Positions 17,098-26,609 are shown, counted from the first letter of the stretch. The stretch is 49,371 bases of DNA from JBOHWJ01 sp050736615 (GCA_050736615.1 JBOHWL010000244.1:1-49371), one strand, 5' to 3'. Notes: generated by a model not told the origin, from the sequence alone. Translations and numbers: made by a program.

Positions 17098-18504
17098 GTG
17101 CGAAGGCTAAACTATTGTCAGTGGTGCGGCGCCGGTAATCCAAAAGGCGCTGCTTTAGTCTGCGTGTCGGAACTTCGCCGAGACGATCCCAAGCTAGCGC
17201 TCATCCAGAGCCAGGTCGTGGATGTGCGCGCGCGCCGCAACTCACTCGCACTGCAGCACTGGTTTTTCTGCACGGTGGCCGCATTGATCTGCGCCGGCGC
17301 CCTGGTGATGATTGCGGCGCTGAAGCTTGGTCCCTTGCGTTTTCTGGCGGCCACCACAGTGGTCGCGGTCGCGCTGATCGTGGTTGTGGTGCGGGTGGTG
17401 CGTTCGGCCCTGCGCATGAGTTCGACCACCTTGCATGCGGCGGCACTGGCTGACCGCAAGGCTCAGTTGAAAGGCCGCCTGCTGACCATTATGACGATTG
17501 CGGCGGCGCGGCGGCGGCCCGCCTTGTGGGATTATCTCGTCGAAGACACGCTTGCGATGCGCGCGGAGTTCGCGCCGTCAAAAATTGAGCGGCGGCGTGT
17601 GGCGCCGTCGATTATCGCCTTCCTGGGCGCGTGCGCAATCGCATTGTTGATGCTGCCGCATCTTCCACTGCAACGGCCGACGGCCGCCGCCAACGACAGC
17701 GGCCCGCCCAGTCAGGTTAACACCGATATCAACAACCTCGTGATCCGGCCCGCCGATCCCGCCTTGGAACCTAACGCGCGCGTCTTCGCCGATGCGAAGA
17801 CGTTGCGGGCCTTGCAGCAAAAGCTCGCCCAGGCCGAACACGCCCAGCGCGGCGGCGGTCCATTGTCAAAATTGATGAACCGCGCGCGCAGCTTCGCCGA
17901 CCGGTTCCAAAATAAGCTGACCGGGCGCGGCGCCGGACCGCCGGTTAATATGCGGCTTACGGACAACAAGCCGAGTGACAATGCCCCCTCGCCGGGCAAC
18001 GCGAACGATTCTTCAAAGAAGGGCGGCGCGAACAATTCCAGCCCTTCCAACCAGCAGGCCAACAGCGGCAATGCGGCCGGGCAGAACAATCCTTTGCCAC
18101 CGCTTGACTCGCTGTCACAGAAAGACGCCGATCAGCTTGCGCAAAACACTCCGGGCATGCCGGGTTATCAAACTAGGCCGGGCGATCAGAATGAGCCCGG
18201 TAACTCGCCCAACATGGGACAAAGTTCAGATCTGGGCGAGGGTGGCGGCTCCAGTCATGGCAGCGGCAGCGATCCGGGCAATCTGTTTGGCAAACCCGTC
18301 GCGCCGCCGCTGGGCTCGGACAGTTTTAAAATTGCGATAGACGCGCAGCCGTCGGACGAAAGTTCCACGCCTGGAGCTCCCGCTTATATCCCACCCAAGG
18401 TGCGCGTGCCGCTCAACTCAACTCAGTACCCCGACGAACCCCTGGCACGTACCGCGATACCCTCGGGCGATCAGCTCACGATTAAGCGGGTGTTCGAAAG
18501 ATGA
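17098..18504 (+). CDS. Membrane protein with long Gly/Asn/Ser-rich tail (envelope operon gene 1)
   Basis: A protein of up to 468 aa (GTG at 17098; GTG at 17164 would give 446 aa). There are three predicted membrane segments: about 55-75 (FFCTVAALICAGALVMIAAL), 79-100 (FLAATTVVAVALIVVVV) and 173-190 (IIAFLGACAIALLMLP). A cytoplasmic loop carries RKAQLKGRLLTIMTIAA. The remainder (about 195-468) is soluble and low-complexity, rich in Gly, Asn, Ser, Pro and Gln, probably disordered and on the outer side. A conserved-looking C-terminal stretch VPLNSTQYPDEPLARTAIP closes it. It overlaps moxR by 4 bp (ATGA) and so belongs to that operon. I do not recognise the family; it occupies the place of a Bat-type or DUF4175-like partner. 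Confidence 0.7.
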   Translation: MRRLNYCQWCGAGNPKGAALVCVSELRRDDPKLALIQSQVVDVRARRNSLALQHWFFCTVAALICAGALVMIAALKLGPLRFLAATTVVAVALIVVVVRVVRSALRMSSTTLHAAALADRKAQLKGRLLTIMTIAAARRRPALWDYLVEDTLAMRAEFAPSKIERRRVAPSIIAFLGACAIALLMLPHLPLQRPTAAANDSGPPSQVNTDINNLVIRPADPALEPNARVFADAKTLRALQQKLAQAEHAQRGGGPLSKLMNRARSFADRFQNKLTGRGAGPPVNMRLTDNKPSDNAPSPGNANDSSKKGGANNSSPSNQQANSGNAAGQNNPLPPLDSLSQKDADQLAQNTPGMPGYQTRPGDQNEPGNSPNMGQSSDLGEGGGSSHGSGSDPGNLFGKPVAPPLGSDSFKIAIDAQPSDESSTPGAPAYIPPKVRVPLNSTQYPDEPLARTAIPSGDQLTIKRVFER

Positions 18505-19553
18505 ATGAAGCCGTTGAGATTGCTCCCCAGGAAGAGCTGAACGTCGCCGATTTTGCGCGGCTGTTCCGGCGCCTTCAGGCCGAAATCCATAAGGTCATTG
18601 TCGGTCATGAGCGATCAGTCGAGCAGTTGCTGGCGGCGCTTTTCGCCGGGGGGCATGTGCTGATCGAAGGCGTGCCTGGCACCGGCAAGACCACGCTGGT
18701 CAAAACCCTGGGCCTGGCGCTGAACCTGAGCTTTAATCGGATTCAATTCACGGTTGATCTGATGCCGGCCGATATCACCGGCACGCGCGTGATTCTCTCC
18801 GGGGGCGACGGGCGCCGGGAATTCAGCTTTCAACCCGGACCGGTTTTTTGCCATATCCTGCTGGGGGACGAAATTAATCGGGCCACCCCGAAAACCCAAT
18901 CAGCTTTGCTCGAAGCGATGGCCGAATTGCAGGTTACGGTCGGTGGTAATACCCATCGGCTTACCCCGCCATATTTCGTGATGGCGACGCTCAATCCAAT
19001 TGAGATGGAAGGTACGTATCCATTGCCGGAGGCGCAGCTTGATCGTTTTCTGTTCAAGGTCCGGCTCGGCTATCCGGACGAAACTGAAATGGTGCGCATC
19101 ATCAGTTCGACGACCGGGCCCGAGGAAGCGGGGATTGCGCCGGTGTTCGCCGCCGCCGACGCGGCTCAACGGATAGAGGCGCTCAAGCGTCTGGTGCGCG
19201 AGGTGATCGTCGCGCCGCCGCTGGAGCAGTACGCCGCGCGCATGGTGCGCGCGACCCAGCCTCAGCATTCGCGCGTGCTGGGCGAGCAGGCTGGTCCGGT
19301 ACACGTGCAGCAGGTCAATCAGTACGTCAGCTTTGGCGCCAGCCCGCGGGGCGCGCAAGCTCTGATTCTGGGCGCCAAGGTGAAGGCCTTGCTGGAAGGA
19401 CGCGCCAACATTTCCTACGAAGATATCGAACAGATTGCGCCCGCCGCCCTCGAACATCGCATCATGCTCAACTACGCGGCGCATTCCGACAATATCGACG
19501 CGGCACACATCGTCGAACAGGTCGTCAAGGCCGTGCGCGCGACGCGGGATTGA
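18501..19553 (+). CDS. MoxR-family AAA+ ATPase
   Basis: A 350-aa cytoplasmic chaperone-like ATPase. Walker A is GVPGTGKTTL (57-66), Walker B is LLGDEINRA (120-128), and sensor 1 is FVMATLNPIEMEGTYPLPEAQLDR-like, with N and the arginine finger visible. The C-terminal lid contains VNQYVSFGASPRGAQALIL, characteristic of the MoxR subgroup. MoxR proteins act with DUF58 and VWA-domain partners to assemble or activate metal-containing or membrane enzymes. All of these partners follow directly here. It overlaps the upstream gene by 4 bp. Confidence 0.95.
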   Translation: MNEAVEIAPQEELNVADFARLFRRLQAEIHKVIVGHERSVEQLLAALFAGGHVLIEGVPGTGKTTLVKTLGLALNLSFNRIQFTVDLMPADITGTRVILSGGDGRREFSFQPGPVFCHILLGDEINRATPKTQSALLEAMAELQVTVGGNTHRLTPPYFVMATLNPIEMEGTYPLPEAQLDRFLFKVRLGYPDETEMVRIISSTTGPEEAGIAPVFAAADAAQRIEALKRLVREVIVAPPLEQYAARMVRATQPQHSRVLGEQAGPVHVQQVNQYVSFGASPRGAQALILGAKVKALLEGRANISYEDIEQIAPAALEHRIMLNYAAHSDNIDAAHIVEQVVKAVRATRD

Positions 19554-19569
19554 TGGAGCGTAGCGAGCG

Positions 19570-20475
19570 ATGCTCGAGGCGCGCGCGTTCCAGCCCGAGT
19601 TTCTACGGCGGCTCGACGGCTTAATCCTGGGGTCGCGGCGCGCGCGCACTGCGCGCGCGGGCCGGCGCAGTATCGGACGTATCCAGGGCACCGGTATCGA
19701 ACCGGAGAATTTTCGCGAGTACGCCGAAGGCGACGACCTGCGCTTCCTCGATTGGAACGCGTTCGCCCGGCTCGACGATCTGACCATCCGCACCTACCGC
19801 GCCGAGCGTCAAATTGAACTAACCATGCTGGTGGACGCCAGCGCTTCGATGGGATTGCCGGGGGCCGACGATAAACTGGGTCTGGCGCTATTGCTATCGG
19901 CCGCGCTGGGCTATATCGGCATGAGCGAAAATGACGCGGTGCGGCTGTGCGCGTTTAGCGGCGGACGCGCGGGACTCAAATTTGACAGCACGCCACTGCG
20001 AAAGCGACGCGAATTATACGGCGACTTCCGGCCGTTCGTGATGGGGCTTAAGGCCGCCGGCGAAACCCGTCTGAGCGGCGCCGTCGCGCGCTTTTTGCAA
20101 GAACGCCGGCCGGCCGGGATCGTCGTGGTGGTTTCGGACTTCCTGGTCAATCCCGGCGATTATCAAGACGCGCTGGGCCTTCTGCTCGCCGCCCGGCATG
20201 ACGTCAAGGTGCTCCATGTACTCGGCGATCAGGAAAACTCCGGCGCTTACCCGCCGGGTTTTTATCGGGTGCGCGATTGTGAAAGCGGTCAGATGCGGGA
20301 CGTGAGCTTTGGCGCCGCCGAACTCGAAGCGTGCCGCCGCCGAGTTGAGACGCATTGCGCGCGCCTGCGCGAATTCTGTACACAGCGCGACATCATTTAT
20401 GCTCCAGCCTTTGGAGTCTCGCGCCTTGAGCAAATTATGACGCTGGAATTCCCGCGTTTGGGAGTAATCGCCTGA
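19570..20475 (+). CDS. DUF58 domain protein
   Basis: A 301-aa protein. The DUF58 signature EYAEGDDLRFLDWNAFARLD (about 50-70) is followed by RTYRAERQIELTMLVDASAS, where DASAS is a MIDAS-like DxSxS motif. A VWA-like fold continues to VVVVSDFLVNPGDY (about 190-205). There is no membrane segment, unlike many DUF58 proteins, which have two N-terminal helices. It lies 16 bp after moxR in the same operon and is the usual physical partner of MoxR, acting at the inner face of the membrane. Confidence 0.9.
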   Translation: MLEARAFQPEFLRRLDGLILGSRRARTARAGRRSIGRIQGTGIEPENFREYAEGDDLRFLDWNAFARLDDLTIRTYRAERQIELTMLVDASASMGLPGADDKLGLALLLSAALGYIGMSENDAVRLCAFSGGRAGLKFDSTPLRKRRELYGDFRPFVMGLKAAGETRLSGAVARFLQERRPAGIVVVVSDFLVNPGDYQDALGLLLAARHDVKVLHVLGDQENSGAYPPGFYRVRDCESGQMRDVSFGAAELEACRRRVETHCARLREFCTQRDIIYAPAFGVSRLEQIMTLEFPRLGVIA

Positions 20476-20500
20476 CTGGGCGGTTAGCGATTACGCCGGC

Positions 20501-22363
20501 ATGGGCCTGTTCACACCAATCAACTTGCTCTGGGGGCTGAGCCTCGCCGTTTTAGTGGCGATCTACCTGCGCGCACGTTCCCGCCCGACTATCGACGTTT
20601 CCAGCCTGATGCTGTTCGACGAAATTCCGGCGCCGGTGGCCCGCAGCCGGGTGCTGCGAGTCGATCCATTGTTTTGGCTGGAATTGGCCGCGCTGGCGGC
20701 ACTTTCGCTCGCACTCGCGGGTTTCTACGTGTATGGCACCGCCCCCGTTGGCAAGCATCGTGTGCATGCCCTCGTTTTCGACCTGGGCGCCGGCATGAGC
20801 GCCGCCGACAACGGCGGCACACGTTTGGACCAGGCTCGACGCCAGGCCCTTGAACTGGCCTCCGCGGCACCGGCGGGCGACAAATTCAGCGTCATCAGCT
20901 ACGCCCTCCAGGCGCGCATGCGCATGGGTCCGAGCGCGAGCAAAGACGTGGTTGACGCCGCGTTAAAAGCTCTGGCACCCGCGGCGGTGGCCGTCCGCGC
21001 GCCCGCGCTGAGCGCGGCGCTGATGCGCGCGCGTGGATCCGACACCATCGACCTTTTTACCGACCATGCGCCACCGGCCGGACTGATTCATGATGCGGAT
21101 TTACCGGTGCAGGTAGCCATTCACGGTGTCGGCGCGCCCGCCGCTAATCTGGCCATCGTGTCACTCGATACCGGCACACCGAAGAATTCGCTGGGACGAT
21201 GTGTGATACGTAATTTCTCCTACCATCCGCAACAATGCGAATTGATGATCGATGTGGCGGGCAAACCGCTCTTTCATTCGGGTTTTATCGTCGAGCCGCG
21301 CGCCCAATTGATTGTCCCGTTCGGCCCGCTGCCCTCCGGCGGGCTGGTGCATGCGCAAATCCAGACGCCCGACGCGTTGGCGGCGGACAACAGCCGTTAC
21401 GCCTATGCCCGCCAGATCACTCCGGCGACCGCCCTGGTGGTTTCACCTGACGCTGGCGTGCGCGACGATCTGGCGCGAATCGTGCTGGCGATCAACCCTG
21501 ATTTCCGCGTGACGGCTATGGACCCCATCAACTTCAAGCCCACCCGTCAGACCTATGATTTGGCTGTGATCCATGACACCAGCGGCAGCGGCATCAAAGC
21601 CAAAGCCAAGCTCTACGTCTTTCCGGAACCGTGGTTGGAACATTCCAAGGAACCGCGGCCGCTGTTGCCGGTGGTGGGCACGGTCGCGCTGGCTGAATTG
21701 CGCCAGCGTAAAGGTGTCGGCGCCCTGACCAATCCGGTATTGCTCGGTCCGGCGCGCGTGGTGGCGATGCCGGGCTGGATGGAAACCACCGCGCGAGGAG
21801 CGGAAGCGGGCGAGCAAGCGAGTTTCGCACTGGCCGGCTACGGGCGTAATCGGCGGGGCGAAGTTGGGCTGCTCGCGTTCGATGTGCGCGACCATCTGCT
21901 ACTCGACCCCGATCGCCTCGACGCGTTGTTGTTGGCGGTCAACACGATTCAGCATTTGATCGCGCCACAAAATCTTAAGATCGTATCCAGCGGCGACTAC
22001 GTGCAACTGACCACGGGCGCCCCCGCCCGTTTGCTTTCGCCCACCGGTGCCGTTACGCGGCTTAGGCCGGATGAATGGGGGCGGGTGCGCTTTCGTCCGT
22101 TAGACGCCGGCCTTTATCGAGTCGAAGCCCCCGGCCGCAATATCGCCGTCTATAGCAACTATTACGATGCGGCCGAATCCGATCTAAGCGGCGCTTCCGT
22201 AAAGACGATGAAACCGCCGCCCAAATCAAGCGTTGCATTCGGGAGCGCAGGCCACGCCGAACCAATCAGCGGCGTGCTCATCGCGCTGGCGCTGGCGTTT
22301 TTGTTGTTGGAATCGGCGCTGATGGCACGGCATTCGGCGCGTTTTGGAGTCCGCCATGTTTGA
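20501..22363 (+). CDS. BatA-like membrane protein with degenerate VWA domain
   Basis: A 620-aa protein. The N-terminus matches the aerotolerance-regulator (BatA) module: a helix at 5-23 (TPINLLWGLSLAVLVAIYL), a conserved loop VSSLMLFDEIPAPVA, then a second helix at 61-79. A VWA-like domain follows (about 88-210), but its MIDAS reads DLGAGMS instead of DxSxS, so metal binding is doubtful. A large beta-rich periplasmic region (about 220-575) and a C-terminal helix (about 588-607, GVLIALALAFLLLESALMA) complete it. The stop overlaps the next gene's start region, indicating coupling. It is likely a structural partner of the MoxR/DUF58 system. Confidence 0.85.
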   Translation: MGLFTPINLLWGLSLAVLVAIYLRARSRPTIDVSSLMLFDEIPAPVARSRVLRVDPLFWLELAALAALSLALAGFYVYGTAPVGKHRVHALVFDLGAGMSAADNGGTRLDQARRQALELASAAPAGDKFSVISYALQARMRMGPSASKDVVDAALKALAPAAVAVRAPALSAALMRARGSDTIDLFTDHAPPAGLIHDADLPVQVAIHGVGAPAANLAIVSLDTGTPKNSLGRCVIRNFSYHPQQCELMIDVAGKPLFHSGFIVEPRAQLIVPFGPLPSGGLVHAQIQTPDALAADNSRYAYARQITPATALVVSPDAGVRDDLARIVLAINPDFRVTAMDPINFKPTRQTYDLAVIHDTSGSGIKAKAKLYVFPEPWLEHSKEPRPLLPVVGTVALAELRQRKGVGALTNPVLLGPARVVAMPGWMETTARGAEAGEQASFALAGYGRNRRGEVGLLAFDVRDHLLLDPDRLDALLLAVNTIQHLIAPQNLKIVSSGDYVQLTTGAPARLLSPTGAVTRLRPDEWGRVRFRPLDAGLYRVEAPGRNIAVYSNYYDAAESDLSGASVKTMKPPPKSSVAFGSAGHAEPISGVLIALALAFLLLESALMARHSARFGVRHV

Positions 22364-24941
22364 GCATCCGCTGGCGTTATGGCTCTTTCTGGCGACTCCA
22401 TTAGTGCTCGCGCCCGGAATCCTGGCGGCACGGCGTGGGCGATGGCTGTACGGGTTGCTGAGCGACGCCTTCAGAATGGTGTGTTTCGCCGCGCTAGTGA
22501 TGATGCTGGCCGGCTTCAGGCTCCCGATACGTTCTTCCGCCCATCGGATGACGGTGGTGGTGGCGATGGATCAATCGCAATCGATTGCTCCCGGCCAGCG
22601 CCGCTGGATGTACCAACGGCTCGACGCCATCCGTCGCGACATGAACCCGCACGACCGTCTCGCGGTACTCGGCTTTGGCCGCGATACGCGGGTGTTATCG
22701 GCACCTTCAGATCCGCGCTTGCTCGTACTCGCGCATACCAAGGCAATTGCGAGCGCCACCGACATCGCCAGCGCACTCATGACCGCCAGTGGCATCTTTC
22801 CCGCAGCCGACGAAAAACGCATCGTGCTGCTAACCGACGGTGATCAGACACAAGGCGACGCCCGCCAGGAAATTCCCGCGTTACACGAACAGCAAGTGCG
22901 GGTTTTTACCGCCGCGCCGCCGCCGCCCACCATCGCGCGTGTCGCCTTGACCGGGTTTCGGGCGCCAGCCAGTGTGCGCGCCGACACCAGTTTCGCACTG
23001 CACATTGAGGTGCAAAGCGAGGCCTCGATGCCTGTTCCGGCCCGTATCGGACTGTACGGTGACGGCCGTGCGTTGGGCAATCAAACCGTGCAATTGCGGC
23101 CGGGCGAGAATCGCTTTGTGCTGCCTTATCGAATCGAACATCCGGGCGCTTACCTGATGAAGGCGCGGATCGAGGTGCCACCGCCCCTGGTGGCAAGCGA
23201 TCCGGAGGAGGAAACCGCGGTTTCCGTCACGCCGCCGCCGCGGGTACTGGTGATTTCCAGCAGCCCGCCGGAAAGCCTGATCAAATCATTGCAGCGCCGC
23301 CACTATGTCGTCGCGCAGAGCGCGCCGCGTGGATTGCCGATCACGCCGCAAGCCTACCTGGCATACCAGGCGGTGATCATCGCCAATGTTCCCAGTGAAG
23401 CTCTGAGCGACGGTTTCCAAAACGCAATCAATCACTATGTGGCGGATTACGGCGGTGGTTTGATCGTCACCGGCAACACGCTGCGCGACTACAAGTTTCA
23501 CGACAGCCTGCTCGAAAAGACCCTGCCGGTGGAGTTCCAGCCGCAACCGCCGCCACCCTCGCGCGAGCCCATCGCCGTTTATCTTTTGATCGATCGCTCG
23601 AATTCGATGAGCTACAACTCGCGTTACCCAGCCGTACGTGATTACGAACGGATTCGTTACGCGAAAGAGGCGGCGCTGGCGCTACTCAACCAACTCGACG
23701 ACACCGACTATGCGGGCGTCATCGCGTTTGATTCCGAACCCTACGTGTTGGGACACCTGCGGCCGCTCGGCGAAGATCGCACTCAGCTTGATCAGCGTAT
23801 CGAACGGCTCGAGCCGGGCGGCGGCACGGATTTTCTCGAAGCGTTACAAATCGCGCAACGTGAAATTCTTGCCAGTGGCTTGCCGGTGCGCGAAGTGATC
23901 CTGCTGACCGACGGCGATACCAACCGGCAATACCATGATCACGATCAGATCATGGCGGAATACGCCAAGAATAAAATTCCGGTCTCCACCATCAGGATCG
24001 GACCGGACCTGGAAAATTTGCGGTTACTGCAAGATTTCGCGCGAAAGACCGGTGGTGTGTTCTATCGTGTCGAGGATATTCGCAAGCTGCCGCAATTGCT
24101 GGTCCATCTCACGCACGAGGCGCAGAACTTCAAACGCCATCAACGCAGCCGAATCGATATCGGCGCCAACAGCTCGATTCTCAACGGACTGACTTCGGGA
24201 CCGCTTCCGCCGATAGATTTTTATGCGCTGACCAAAGCCAAAGACGGCGCCGAAGTACCCTTGGTGCTCAACGAGGGCGCGCGTAGCGCGCCGCTGCTGG
24301 CAACGTGGCAATACGAATTGGGCCGCAGCGCGATTTTCGCGGCAGATCCGGATTCGATGGGCTCACTATCCTGGATCAGATGGGACCATTACGCCGAGTT
24401 CTGGTCCCAGTTGGTGAGCTGGGTGGCGCGGTCCGGCGACTCCGGTCCCTTTACTTTAAGGGTTACCGACGAATCCGATGGCGCGCTCAGAATCGAAGCG
24501 CTCAAAGCTGATCGCGCGCCCGTCAGCAATTTATTTTTCCGGATTTCCGGACCGCATCATGCCACTGACGTGCCGATGAGCCAGGTTGGCGCGGCACTTT
24601 ATCGCGGCGAATCCGCGCCGCTGCCGCGCGGCAAGTACACTGCCGCACTGATGGTGAAGGCGGGCGATCTCGAGCAGGTGTTGATGCACCGGGAAATTGC
24701 CGCTCCAGGCCCCGAAGCGGCCGACGCCGCCGAGTTACGCATCCGCCAGCCGAACGTCCCGCTGCTGCGTGAAATCGCCCAGCGCACCGGTGGAGCTTAC
24801 GATGCGCCGGTAGCCACCATTTTGCATCATTATGGCGCAACCGTCACCACCTATCACAGCATCAACGATTGGCTGCTGCCGCTGGTGATCGTGATGTTAT
24901 TGGGCGACGTTTTCATCCGCCGCCGCTTCATCGGCGATTGA
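22356..24941 (+). CDS. Large membrane protein with two VWA domains and a GATase1-like domain
   Basis: An 861-aa protein (ATG 22356 with GGAG 7 nt upstream; an ATG at 22344 is less likely). Domains in order: two N-terminal helices (about 6-25 and 38-55); VWA 1 with MIDAS DQSQS at 72-76; a beta-sandwich (about 190-295); a class-I glutamine-amidotransferase-like domain (about 296-390, VLVISSS and YGGGLIVTGN) without an evident catalytic Cys; VWA 2 with a complete MIDAS DRSNS at 413-417 and LLTDGDTN; a further beta region; and a C-terminal helix (SINDWLLPLVIVMLLGDVF). It overlaps the preceding gene and ends the operon. Only its VWA domains and that of DUF58 look metal-competent. Confidence 0.9.
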   Translation: MFEHPLALWLFLATPLVLAPGILAARRGRWLYGLLSDAFRMVCFAALVMMLAGFRLPIRSSAHRMTVVVAMDQSQSIAPGQRRWMYQRLDAIRRDMNPHDRLAVLGFGRDTRVLSAPSDPRLLVLAHTKAIASATDIASALMTASGIFPAADEKRIVLLTDGDQTQGDARQEIPALHEQQVRVFTAAPPPPTIARVALTGFRAPASVRADTSFALHIEVQSEASMPVPARIGLYGDGRALGNQTVQLRPGENRFVLPYRIEHPGAYLMKARIEVPPPLVASDPEEETAVSVTPPPRVLVISSSPPESLIKSLQRRHYVVAQSAPRGLPITPQAYLAYQAVIIANVPSEALSDGFQNAINHYVADYGGGLIVTGNTLRDYKFHDSLLEKTLPVEFQPQPPPPSREPIAVYLLIDRSNSMSYNSRYPAVRDYERIRYAKEAALALLNQLDDTDYAGVIAFDSEPYVLGHLRPLGEDRTQLDQRIERLEPGGGTDFLEALQIAQREILASGLPVREVILLTDGDTNRQYHDHDQIMAEYAKNKIPVSTIRIGPDLENLRLLQDFARKTGGVFYRVEDIRKLPQLLVHLTHEAQNFKRHQRSRIDIGANSSILNGLTSGPLPPIDFYALTKAKDGAEVPLVLNEGARSAPLLATWQYELGRSAIFAADPDSMGSLSWIRWDHYAEFWSQLVSWVARSGDSGPFTLRVTDESDGALRIEALKADRAPVSNLFFRISGPHHATDVPMSQVGAALYRGESAPLPRGKYTAALMVKAGDLEQVLMHREIAAPGPEAADAAELRIRQPNVPLLREIAQRTGGAYDAPVATILHHYGATVTTYHSINDWLLPLVIVMLLGDVFIRRRFIGD

Positions 24942-26126
24942 TCAATCGCGGGGCTGGTTGCGAAGTTTGGCTTTCAGTGATGTGAGCCGTATCGCCGCCA
25001 TTTCAAGCGTTTGATCGGCCTTTGAGAATGTAAAGCGCAACATCCGGCGTCCCAGCTCGCCGCGATGATAGAAGCTCGATCCGGGTACCGCCGCAACGCC
25101 GATCTCGTCCAGCATGAAATTCGCCGCCGCGAAATCATCCGCAAAGCCGAGATGCGCAATATCAGCAATGATGTAGTAGGCACCTTGCGGCATACGGCAT
25201 TTTAAACCGGCCGAGGTCAAAGCGTTGAACAACATGGAGCGCTTACGCGCATACATGACGGCCAGTTCGCGATGGAATGAATGCGGCAAGCGCAAAGCCG
25301 TCGCACCGGCCTCCTGCAACGGATGCGGCGCTCCCACCGTAAGAAAATCGTGAACCTTGCGAATCGCGGAGGTCAGACGCGCCGATGCGATCGCGTAGGC
25401 CAGTCGCCATCCGGTCACCGAGTAAGTTTTGGAAAGGCCACTGATAGTAATCGTCCGCTCCGCCATGCCGGGCAGGCTCGCAAGCGAGACATGCCGCACG
25501 CCGTCATAGATGATGTGCTCGTAGATTTCGTCGGTGATCGCCAGCGTGTCGTGGCGCTGGCACAGCCCGGCGATCATTTCCAGTTCGGTCCGGCTGAAGA
25601 CCTTGCCAGCCGGATTATTCGGCGTGTTGACGATGATGGCCTTGGTGCGCGGCCCAAAGGCCGCTTCCAATTCGTCATGGTCGATGTGAAAATCCGGCTC
25701 GTGCAGCGCGACATAGCGCGGCACGGCACCGGCCAGAATCGTATCGGGACCGTAATTTTCGTAAAACGGCTCGAATATGACGACCTCGTCGCCGGGATTG
25801 ATGACGGCCAGCAGGCTCGCCACCATCGCCTCGGTCGCTCCGCAGGTGACCGTCACATTCTCATCTGGATCGCACCAAAGGCCGTTGTAAGCGCGTGCTT
25901 TTTCCGCAATCGCGGCGCGAAAGTTGGGCGAGCCGTGCGTGATCGCGTACTGATTGAAATCCTGATCGATGGCGCTCTTGGCGGCCTCTTTCAGTTCAAT
26001 CGGCGAAGGGAAATCCGGGAAGCCCTGGGCAAGATTAACCGCGCCGCATTTGAGCGCCCGCCGGGTCATCTCGCGGATTACCGATTCGGTGAAAAACCTG
26101 GTCTTGGTAGATACATCCGTTGGCAT
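24942..26126 (-). CDS. PLP-dependent aminotransferase, class I/II
   Basis: A 394-aa fold-type I aminotransferase. The PLP-binding lysine is in SGLSKTYSVTGWRL (K at about 233). IIVNTPNNPAGKVF holds the conserved Asn. AITDEIYEHIIYDG carries the Asp and Tyr that contact the cofactor. A C-terminal RMLRFTFSK supplies the substrate-carboxylate Arg. The N-terminal AVNLAQGFPDFPSP is typical of the kynurenine/methionine aminotransferase (YbdL-like) branch, so an aromatic or methionine substrate is likely but not certain. It abuts the end of the envelope operon tail-to-tail, with no spacer. Confidence 0.92.
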   Translation of the reverse strand: MPTDVSTKTRFFTESVIREMTRRALKCGAVNLAQGFPDFPSPIELKEAAKSAIDQDFNQYAITHGSPNFRAAIAEKARAYNGLWCDPDENVTVTCGATEAMVASLLAVINPGDEVVIFEPFYENYGPDTILAGAVPRYVALHEPDFHIDHDELEAAFGPRTKAIIVNTPNNPAGKVFSRTELEMIAGLCQRHDTLAITDEIYEHIIYDGVRHVSLASLPGMAERTITISGLSKTYSVTGWRLAYAIASARLTSAIRKVHDFLTVGAPHPLQEAGATALRLPHSFHRELAVMYARKRSMLFNALTSAGLKCRMPQGAYYIIADIAHLGFADDFAAANFMLDEIGVAAVPGSSFYHRGELGRRMLRFTFSKADQTLEMAAIRLTSLKAKLRNQPRD

Positions 26127-26390
26127 CGCGCGGCCAGTCTACGTTGCACGAGCGACAGACACCAAGCGTCACGCCGCCGGATGACGGTTCCCGGGATGCG
26201 CATTCCACCCGCCCCTTTTGCTCACCACCGGAGAAAAGAGTCACGCGACTCTGAGGAATCAGCCAAACTAGTCGGAAGGGAGCCGCAGTGGACGCTGAGA
26301 TAGATCAGCACGGCCACTTCTCTTTAAACATGAGGGCCATTCCGCCGCGCGAAGCGTAACGCACGTGGAATAGCCGTAGGAAGTCTGGAG

Positions 26391-26609
26391 TTAGTGCTCC
26401 AGAGCGCCGCTCGCGCGCAACTCCTCCATCTGCGCCGCACCCTGCTGCAAACGCCACTGATCGATGGCTTCCACGTTGAAGCGCCAGTCACTACCGATTT
26501 TGAAGCCAGGCAGTTGGCCTTTCTTCAACAGCCGGTAAATGGTCGAGCGATGGACGCGCAAGTATTCGGAGAGTTCGCTAACGGTTAAGACTTTAGCATC
26601 AGCCAACAT
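26391..26609 (-). CDS. Small excisionase/MerR-type HTH DNA-binding protein (copy 1)
   Basis: A 72-aa winged-helix protein. The HTH is VLTVSELSEYLRVHRSTIYR (7-26), the wing is GQLPGFKIGSDWRF (31-44), and the C-terminal helix VEAIDQWRLQQ follows. The ATG at 26609 is chosen because AAGGA precedes it by about 10 nt; an upstream in-frame start at 26669 has none. About 33 of 48 core residues match the second copy at 47967-48188. No integrase, recombinase or phage gene is nearby, so it is more likely a small transcription regulator than an excisionase. The 264-bp spacer to the aminotransferase gene shows nothing else. Confidence 0.85.
   Translation of the reverse strand: MLADAKVLTVSELSEYLRVHRSTIYRLLKKGQLPGFKIGSDWRFNVEAIDQWRLQQGAAQMEELRASGALEH

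Noticed and set aside
18900..19793. A 297-codon minus-strand frame across moxR and DUF58
   Set aside because: It spans two well-supported genes on the opposite strand and shows no motif.
25281..26303. A 340-codon open frame on the plus strand
   Set aside because: It is wholly antisense to the aminotransferase gene, which has all family motifs. The plus-strand translation is Arg-rich and has no recognisable domain.
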